Of a DNA stretch of 64,000 bases, positions 56,989-64,000 are shown in pieces. The translations under genes were made by a program, and so were the position numbers. Under the pieces are notes generated by a model. It had not been told where the DNA came from. It ran no database searches and saw nothing but the letters and a program-made list of their open reading frames with translations. Source of the stretch: Ceratotherium simum simum. Its lineage: Eukaryota > Chordata > Mammalia > Perissodactyla > Rhinocerotidae. The stretch is from assembly GCF_000283155.1 (NCBI RefSeq), contig NW_004454177.1:9429462-9493461 (forward strand), written 5' to 3'. The stretch's first letter is position 1; every line of letters starts with the position of its first letter.

Positions 56989-57438
56989 TGTTATGAATTG
57001 AATTGTGCCCCCCAAAAGATATGTGGCAGTCCTAACTGCCAGTGCCTCAGAATGTGACCTTGTTTAGAAATAGGGTCTTTGCAGATGTAACCAAGTTAAG
57101 ATAAGGTCATATTGGAGTAGGGTGGGTCCTACTCCAGTATGAGTGGTGTCCTTATAAGAAGAGAAGACAGAGACGCAGAGAGACCGCCATGTGACAACAG
57201 AGGCAGAGATTGGAAGGATGCAGCTGCAAGCCAAGGAACACCAAAGACTGATGACCATCACCAGTGGAAGCTAGGAAGGGGCAAGAAAGGATTCCTTCCT
57301 ACAGGTTTCAGAGGGCGCATGACCCTGTTGACACCTTGATTTCCAACTTCTAGCCTCCAGACTGAGACAATAAATTTCTGTTGTTTAAAGCCACCTAGTT
57401 TGTGGATTTTGTTACAGTAGCCCTAGGAAACTGATACA
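56989..57438 (+). mobile_element. Solo MaLR LTR, MLT1 type
   Basis: A 450-bp LTR starting TGTTATGAATTGAATTGTG, with gtgcctcagaatgtgacctt and gtccttataagaagagaaga, an AATAAA near 57369 and end AACTGATACA. It sits between two L1 pieces of opposite orientation. Confidence 0.88.
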
Positions 57439-57439
57439 A

Positions 57440-57662
57440 AGGTGTTATAACAAACAACTTTATTCCAAAAAATTTGAAAATTTAAGTGAAATAGACAAAT
57501 TCCTAGGATAACACAATTTACAAAACTGACACAAAAAGAAATAAAAAATTGTGAAATTCTATATCTGTGAAATAAATTGAATCTGTAATTTAAAAAAACT
57601 TCTCCACGAAGAAAACTATAGACCCAGATGACTTCACCAGTGAATTTTACCAAACTTTAAGA
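57440..57662 (+). mobile_element. LINE-1 ORF2 relic, sense
   Basis: Sense L1 ORF2 text: gtgaaatagacaaattccta, cagatgacttcaccagtgaa, ttttaccaaactttaagag. It is short and frame-broken. Confidence 0.75.
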
Positions 57663-57664
57663 GA

Positions 57665-58332
57665 TGTATTTTAAATCATCAGTAATATGGAGAATTGTTC
57701 AAGGTAGAGTTAGGCATTGCAACATCCTAGACAAAAATGATGGAGACTTATATTCTTTCAGTGAAAATGGGGATCGTAAAGAAAAGATGGATACAAGGGA
57801 TATTAGGGAGAAAAAGTAGAATTAACAGAAGTTGTGGATGTTCTAGACATAAGAGGAGGATGACGGAATGACACCCTTGTCCAAGGTGTCTTGTTTGGAC
57901 ACCTGAATCAATCATTGTGACATTTATTGAAACAGAGAACATGTAAAGTCAGCTCGAAGGAGGGGGTTGATAGGGAAATGAAATCTGACATGTGGAGTTT
58001 GAGGGGACTCTCCAAGTAGGGATGTTAGATAAATACTAAATATGTAATTCAGGAGTGCAATGTGGGTTGGGGATACAGATTTAAGAGTTAGGAACCAACA
58101 GAGTGGTATTTGAAGCTGTGCGAGTGGATGAGATCTCCCCAGGAAAGAGTGGGGTCAGAAGAGAAGAAGGCCAAGGACAGAAAGACTAACAGTTATCAGA
58201 CAGGAAGCGATTGCAACTAAAAGATAACAAAACAAAAAACCCTATCCAACTAGATTAAATGATAGGGAAAAATTGTTATTCTACATAACATGTAGTGTCA
58301 GCTATGGAGTTGGTGGATAGGTCAGAAGGATC
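57665..58332 (-). mobile_element. Antisense LINE-2 fragment
   Basis: L2 text: gaggatgacggaatgacacc, ggggatacagatttaagagt, gagtggatgagatctcccca, agaagaaggccaaggacag. Confidence 0.7.
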
Positions 58333-58333
58333 C

Positions 58334-58692
58334 TATATTAGTTTCCTAGGGCTGCCATAACAAAGTTGCACACACTGGATGCCTTAAAACAATAGAAATT
58401 TATTGTCTCATAGTTCTAGAGGCTAGAAGTCCAAAATCAAGTTGTCAGCAAGTCCATGCTCCCTCTGAAACCTGTAGGAGAGGATCCAATCTCTGCCTCT
58501 GTCGTCATGTGGTCGTTTTCTTTCTGTGTGTCTTCTCTTCTTATAAGGACACGAGTCATGTTGGATTTAGGGCCTATCTTACTCCAGTATGACCTTATCT
58601 TAATTACATATGCAATGACTCTATTTCCAAATAAGGTCACATTGTGAGGACTTCAGCATATCTTTCTAGGGGACACAATTCAACCCGTAACA
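58334..58692 (-). mobile_element. Solo MaLR LTR, MLT1 type, minus strand
   Basis: The plus strand shows the reversed LTR (tattagtttcctagggctgc, ccttataagga-type core, ending cacaattcaacccgtaaca). Flanks GATCC (58329-58333) and GGTCC (58693-58697) look like a decayed 5-bp duplication. Confidence 0.88.
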
Positions 58693-58992
58693 GGTCCTTT
58701 CCATCTTTCTGCTCTGCCAGTCTCAACCTGCTGGCTTGCCTTTAGGCTGCTCTCCTCATGGTCAAACGTGGCTACAGCAGTCCCAGGCATCACATCCAGC
58801 ACAATAGCGTCCATCGAATGAAGAGGGATCATCTCTTCCTTGTATCTCTTTTAGAAGCAAAGAGACCTTTCCAAGACTCCCTCCCCCAGCAGACTTCCTC
58901 TCATTTCTCATTAGCAAAAATTTCATCACATATGCATGTCTAATCCCATCACTGGGCAGGGGAACAAGACTGCTCATCATGATGGGCTTGGA

Positions 58993-59170
58993 CCAGTGGT
59001 TCTCAAATTTGAACATGCATCAGGATCACCTGGAGGGCTTGTTGGGCTCTACCCCCAGAGCTTCTGGTTTGGTAGGTATGGAGTGAGGTCTGACAATTTG
59101 AATTTTTAACAAGTTTCTGGGTGAGGCTGATGCTGCTGGTCCTGGGACCACACTTTGAGAACCAGTGGTT
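58993..59170 (+). mobile_element. MER5A DNA element
   Basis: Near-complete: ccagtggttctcaaatttga, tcaggatcacctggagggct, gaggctgatgctgctggtcc, and end ctttgagaaccagtgg. The termini are inverted repeats. Confidence 0.92.
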
Positions 59171-59294
59171 TAGACTAATCACATTCATCTCAGAGGACTG
59201 GGCTCAACAATGGGAAATGCATTGCTGCTCAGAGGAGGGAAGATACCTGAACAAAATCAGGGTTCCATCAGAAAGGAGCAAGGGGAGAAAACTG

Positions 59295-59550
59295 TTGAGT
59301 AGGTGACCAACAGTGTCTGTTACAGAGTGGTCAAAGAATAGTCTGGAAGAGACTGAGAGGGAGTGTGTCCAGACAGGTGAGAGGAAAGTCAGAATGGAGT
59401 GATGTCAAGGGAACCATGGAGAAGAGATTCGGAGAGAGAGTGGTCAACACTGTTAACGTCTCCAAAAGGGCCAGGAAGGTGAGCACTGAAATGGGACCAT
59501 TGGATTGGACAACTAGGAGGTCTTTATTGATCGTAGCAAGATAAGTTTTA
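59295..59550 (-). mobile_element. Antisense LINE-2 fragment
   Basis: tggagtgatgtcaagggaac, gagagagagtggtcaacact, gggaccattggattggacaa. Probably the continuation of the L2 at 57665-58332 after the LTR insertion. Confidence 0.7.
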
Positions 59551-59969
59551 TTTTGAAAATGAGACATGGGAATAGTTATACAAAAAGCAAAGTTGTATAC
59601 ACATCGTCTGCTACTGATACCAAGTGCTAGAGCTACTTCTTAGAGTTGGGACTGGCTTTCCTGGAATCCAGGTAACCAGTGAGTGATAAGAGGAGGCAAC
59701 TGGGTTTGAGTTACTGCTGAGCAGTGGAATAAGTCTACTGAGACAGAACTCGGTGTTCTGGGCTCAAGTTCAAACACAGCCACATCCTGAGTCCTGAGTT
59801 ACAGAGAAGAGGTTGTGATTGTGGAGGAAAGGTTTGCGCATCCTCATCTATTTATCTGTCAACACATCTGTCTCCATGTATGTTCAGATATGTCTACTTA
59901 GCCATCAATTCCCACTTACTCTTCTCTGTTATGTGCAGTTATTGCCTAGCTTCACATATGTACATAGTT
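59551..59969. other. Intergenic DNA, no gene seen
   Basis: Unique sequence; nothing recognised. Confidence 0.45.
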
Positions 59970-60130
59970 ATCTACAGACAAGTCCAGGTTCTGCCACTTG
60001 CTACTGGAATATCTCTCTGGGCATCCATTTTCACATCTGTGAAATAGGGATGATAATTGCACCTCTCATTGAATTGTTGTGAGAATTAAGTGAGATCATG
60101 TGTATATATGTAAGATAATTGTTATTATGG
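59970..60130 (+). mobile_element. MIR SINE fragment
   Basis: ccaggttctgccacttgct, cacatctgtgaaatagggat, attgttgtgagaattaagtg. Confidence 0.78.
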
Positions 60131-60214
60131 CTATACATCCGTTACTCTCTGTACCTGTAACATCATCAGCTAACTAGTGATTCTTTCCCAAGTGTTGGAT
60201 GAGTGCAATTTAAA

Positions 60215-60655
60215 AAGTATATTTATACTGTATGTTTCTAACTATATGACATTCTGGAAAAGGTGAAACTACGGAGACAGTAAAAAGATCAGTGGTTGCT
60301 AGGAGTTGGGGGCAGGGGAGGGATGAATAGGCAAAGCACAGAGGATTTTTAGGGCAGTAAACTACTCTGTAGGACACTATAATGATGGATACAAGTCATT
60401 AAACATCTGTCCAAACCCATAGACTATACAACAGCCAGAGTGAACTCTAATGCCGACTATGGACTCTGGGTGATTATGATGCGTCCATGTAGGCTCGTCG
60501 ATTGTAACAAATGTACCACTCTGGTGGGGGATGTTGATCATGGGAGAGACCATGTGTGTGTGGAGGCAGGGAGTATGTGGGAAAACTCTGTACCTTCCTC
60601 TTAACTTTGCTGTGAATCTAAAACTGCTCTAAAATAATAAAGTCTTCTAAAAAAC
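60215..60655 (+). mobile_element. LINE-1 3' UTR
   Basis: Old L1 3' end: atgacattctggaaaaggtg, agatcagtggttgctaggag, gactctgggtgattatgatg, ctgctctaaaataataaagt, then a short A run. Confidence 0.85.
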
Positions 60656-62079
60656 TGTGTTTATAGTTATCAACTCATACCCACCTACTTATGTCTATAC
60701 CTAGAGGTACGTGTACGTTTCCTTCTAGCATTGCATGTAAACATTTACACATCTGTTCTAGTTGTCTACATGTCTTTCTAACAGCTATCTACGTGAACAA
60801 CATGAAGGCACAGAATCTCCGTCAGCCACACTAATGTATACAACTCTTTCTCCTTGTGTAAATGAGAGCTGTGCTTTTCCAGGTCCTCTGAGAATCAGAC
60901 GCCAATATGGGATTAAATGTGCAAAGATTTTATTAGGGGAAATGCCTGCCTTGGGAAAATGGGGAGGGAGCCAGGGCAGGCTGGGAGGGCAGTCACACTG
61001 CTCTGCAAGGCTGATCCCCGTGAGGGAGAGAGAGAAGGAAGGATGGGTGGGATCTTCCTAGATGGCCATGCAACATAAGGAAGACTTGGCAAGGCTATTG
61101 GAGAGTCCTCCAGCCAGTCGACCATTAGAGGAGTCCCCTGTCTCTCAGGAATGGGCATCTCTTAGCATCCCTGCCACTCTCAGTCACTGCCAGGAGCAGC
61201 CCCTGGGAGGCGTGGCCTTGGCACAAATGATGCCATGGATTTTAGAGCAGCAACTGGAGCCCTTGATCAGTTTCCCTCACTGAAGTTGGAGGTCCAGGGG
61301 TGGTGCATTCTCATGGCCACCATATGAGCTACCATCCATTTTTGGATTTGATCCAAACACTCCAGATCAAAAAACCAAAAATCCAGTCAAACTTGATGTC
61401 TGTGGGGGCCCAAACCTCAGATCAGGCACAGGGTGAGTGGGGAGCACCCCCTCCAGGATGCCCATCACACCTCCCTCTCCCTGGGCTCTGTGAGCTCCTT
61501 CGCGGCAGGGGTGTCAGTCTAGCCCTGATCAGAGGACAAGCAACCAAGGGCAGCCAACCAGGCCAGTGGCTCCATGCGAATCACCCTGTGTCCGAGCCGA
61601 GTCCCACTGATGAAATCCTGGAGAGCCACAGTGGCCCAGGCCTGGTACTGTACGGATGAAAGTCTTATTTATGTGAAAGATATCTCTGCAGAGGGAGCAA
61701 TAAACCGCAAAGCAAAGTATGAAGGTTTGCAGCAAATGCTGTAAAGTTTTATATTCCCGAAAACTAGGGATGAAAGATAGAACCGTTTAAAGCAAATAAA
61801 AGGGGCTTGCACACAGTTGTAAAAGAGCCTTCTAATAGTTAATTGCCGCTTTCTTATTACAGCAGAGAGAGTCAAAATAGCCTTTAAAATACCTGTGGTT
61901 GGAAAGTGAGAGCAGGAAGAAAAGAAGGACAGGAGGGAGTGACCCACCAGAAAGAGAGTGTGGGCCCCAGTTCCCCAGTGTGCTCAGAATAGGGATCACT
62001 GTTTTTGCTAGAAGCCTGCCCTGTCCCCAGTACTAAGGGGCTGGTTGCTGCCCAAGCCTGTCCATCATGTTCCCGTTCA
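60656..62079. other. Intergenic DNA, possible unclassified repeat
   Basis: 60900-61300 begins ttttattaggggaaatgcct and may be an LTR-like relic, unassigned. 61660-61900 is a repeat-free AT-rich block (agatatctctgcag, gtttgcagcaaatgct, taatagttaattgccgc), possibly a constrained element. No coding evidence. Confidence 0.4.
61660..61900. promoter_or_regulatory. Candidate conserved non-coding block
   Basis: AT-rich, repeat-free sequence with AGTTAATTGCCGC (homeodomain core), TTTGCAGCAAATGC and CAATAAACCGC, about 47 kb upstream of ZBTB16. Inference from composition only. Confidence 0.27.
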
Positions 62080-62240
62080 CTGCCACAAAGACTTTGAGTG
62101 ACCGTGGACAAGTCATTTCACCTCCCTGGCCACAGCATCTTCTTATTTACAATGAAAGAGGGCACCATGCTCTCCCAGGTCCTTCCCGCTCCAATACTCA
62201 GTCCACATCACTCACGCAGTGCCTCTACCTTCCAGGCACA
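62080..62240 (+). mobile_element. MIR SINE fragment
   Basis: gagtgaccgtggacaagtca, tttcacctccctggccac, cttcttatttacaatgaaa. Confidence 0.6.
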
Positions 62241-62254
62241 GTGAGAGGAGGGCG

Positions 62255-62500
62255 GCAGGGAGGAGTAGGATTCTGAGAAGAGTGGAGAAGACAGACTCTT
62301 ACACAGATCATTGCAATTTCAAGTAGTAAATTGCAGAACAGAGGTATGTGTGGGTGTGAGGGATACCCAGAAAAGGAGGCACTAAGAACTGTAAGAGGAG
62401 ATGAAATCTAAGCTGGATCTTGTAGGTTGAGTAGGAATTTGACAGAATGACATTCTAGGTAGAGGGACTTGCATGTGAAAAGGCTCAAGACCAGAGCTTT
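62255..62500 (-). mobile_element. LINE-2 fragment
   Basis: Antisense L2: gatgaaatctaagctggatc, gaatgacattctaggtagag, cttgcatgtgaaaaggctc. Confidence 0.65.
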
Positions 62501-63639
62501 GGGGTCCATGTAAATGGTGCCCCTGGGGTTGCACAGTACACAACCTGTGCAGCCTGACACAGCAGCCCTGTAAACTGGGGCCCAGATGCATGCAGGGGAT
62601 GGTGAGGCTGATGCTGAATCTCAGCACACACCAAAGTAGACATTCAGGGTTGACCCTCTCAACCTGACCCCATTTCCCACCACATCCCTGATATCAGACC
62701 ACTTAGGGGGGCTACTGCTTAGATACGGCCTGGCCCCAGAGGGATTTCTGTTCTACGCCCAAATTCTGGGGAACTCTCAAGGAGCTGTCAGGAAGCTGGG
62801 GAGAGACCCAAATCCGTTTCCCCCTTAGCAACACAATTGCACTTTCTCTTTACTGTGCAGTGGGGCATATGGGTTTCCTCCTCCAAAAAAGGGGTTATTA
62901 ATGAAAAGTAGACTTTTAAGGCAATGGTTTATCAGAGGATTCCTTGTAAATCTAGCTCTGCTAAGCCAATTTTCAACCCCATGTGCCAGAAGAGCCCACT
63001 CCACACTGCGCCCCATCTCCACCCAACATACAAGGTCAAGGCAGCATCTCCTGCTTGGGGGTGAAGAAAGTTGCCAGAACCATGCCCTTCGGATGGTGAG
63101 ATTGGGGCCCCTCGGAACCCCTCTCTGCCTTCTTGGGCCTGCCCAGTGCTGCTTCCTGCTCCAGAATCAGCCCATCCTTCTTCCTGGGGGCAGGAGGGCA
63201 GAGGCTGAGCTAGGACTCCATGTAGCTCTGCTGAAGACATGCGGTGTTTGACCCGTGACCCCACAGGAAATCCTCCTGGCCTCTGAAGTGAACCTCAGGC
63301 GGAAGACCTGACCTGACAGTGGACAAAGGGCAGCACTGAGGCCTCTCCGCCCCTCTCCCAGCCCGAGATCTCTTGATTCTAGAATCTAAGGGAGCAGAAG
63401 CACTCGTAGCCGACCAGCTCGGGTAGGGTCTCAGGCATGAAGGGGGGCAGGGAGACCCTAAAGAGGAAGGGAGGCCATGCATCCTCCTTGCCCAGGACAG
63501 CCCCACTTTACAGAAGGTTGTCCCTGTGCAATTATTAATAGTGCCTCTTTTCCAGGACAGACATGCTCTGGTCTGGATAAGAAATTATATGGTCATTCTG
63601 GCAGAAAGGGGCTCACGTAGAATCCACACTACCACTCCC
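62501..63639. other. Intergenic DNA, no gene seen
   Basis: Unique G+C-moderate sequence. Frames of 110-116 codons around 62900-63260 on both strands overlap and show no domain. Confidence 0.45.
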
Positions 63640-63875
63640 CTTCATTCCCTCAGCAAATATTGAGCCTCAGCCCTAAGCCAGGCGCACGTCTGGCCCTGGA
63701 GATACAGAGCTGAGTGAGAAGCAGGCAGTCCTTGCTGGGGGAGCTCACAATTTTGGCAAAATCAGCTCCAAACTAGCTATGGTTCAATATGGAAGTTATG
63801 GGGGACAGTGATTCATTCTCTTAAAGGGTCTCAGAGAAGGTTCACTGAGGAAGTGACATCAGGGGCTTCAACAGC
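63640..63875 (-). mobile_element. LINE-2 3' end
   Basis: ttcattccctcagcaaatat, aagccaggcgcacgtctgg, ccctggagatacagagctga, ctgggggagctcacaatttt. Confidence 0.82.
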
Positions 63876-64000
63876 CACCCAGCCTCCTCAAGGTCACCCC
63901 CACATTCCCCACCCAGCCCCCTCAAGGTCACCCCCACATTCCCCACCCAGCCCCCTCAAGGCCACCCCCACATTCCCCACCCAGCCCCCTCAAGGCCAGC
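63875..64000. repeat. 34-bp minisatellite, runs off right edge
   Basis: The CTCAAGG landmark recurs at 63887, 63921, 63955 and 63989, exactly 34 bp apart. Units (CACCCAGCCCCCTCAAGG then TCACCCCCACATTCCC) are nearly identical, differing mainly at one T/C site. At least 3.5 copies are in view. Confidence 0.95.

Noticed and set aside
48024..58692. Possible intact endogenous retroviral provirus from the several LTRs
   Set aside because: The LTRs are of different MaLR subfamilies and orientations, each solo, with no gag/pol/env-like frames between them.

Overview
The window is nuclear DNA from a placental mammal, almost certainly a perissodactyl. Several copies of the tRNA-Ser-derived equine repetitive element (ERE) SINE family are present, some with intact poly(A) tails and target-site duplications, alongside general mammalian repeats (MIR, LINE-2, LINE-1, MaLR LTRs, MER5). 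The CpG-rich ERE head seen here differs from the horse ERE1 consensus as I remember it, so I lean towards a rhinoceros or tapir, with low to moderate confidence.

The only protein-coding gene I can support is ZBTB16 (PLZF), transcribed leftwards on the minus strand. Its first coding exon lies at about 11.33-10.02 kb and carries the start codon, the complete BTB/POZ domain, the central repression region and the first part of zinc finger 1. It ends at a good splice donor, and the remaining zinc-finger exons lie left of the window. A CpG island at about 12.8-15.3 kb contains a probable non-coding exon 1 ending at a strong donor at 14374/14373. About 3 kb of intron 1 separates the two exons. Two short upstream ORFs precede the ZBTB16 start.

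Layout: 1-10 kb is ZBTB16 intron 2; 10-11.3 kb is coding exon 2; 11.3-14.4 kb is intron 1; 14.4-14.8 kb is exon 1 and promoter; 15-64 kb is a gene-poor 5' flank. In human the next gene upstream is HTR3A, and nothing like it is visible here. The flank holds dispersed MIR/L2 fossils, young ERE insertions, a CpG-rich block near 32.7-33.1 kb with a CTCF-like motif, and several repeat-free AT-rich blocks that look like enhancers of this developmental transcription factor. Around 46-60 kb lies a nested repeat graveyard: one MIR split by two MaLR LTRs, an L2 split by an LTR, and a long antisense L2 split by an L1. A 34-bp minisatellite runs off the right edge.

I found no new multi-gene system. The points most worth checking are the two ZBTB16 uORFs, the candidate regulatory blocks with perfect short inverted repeats, and the nested insertion chronology.
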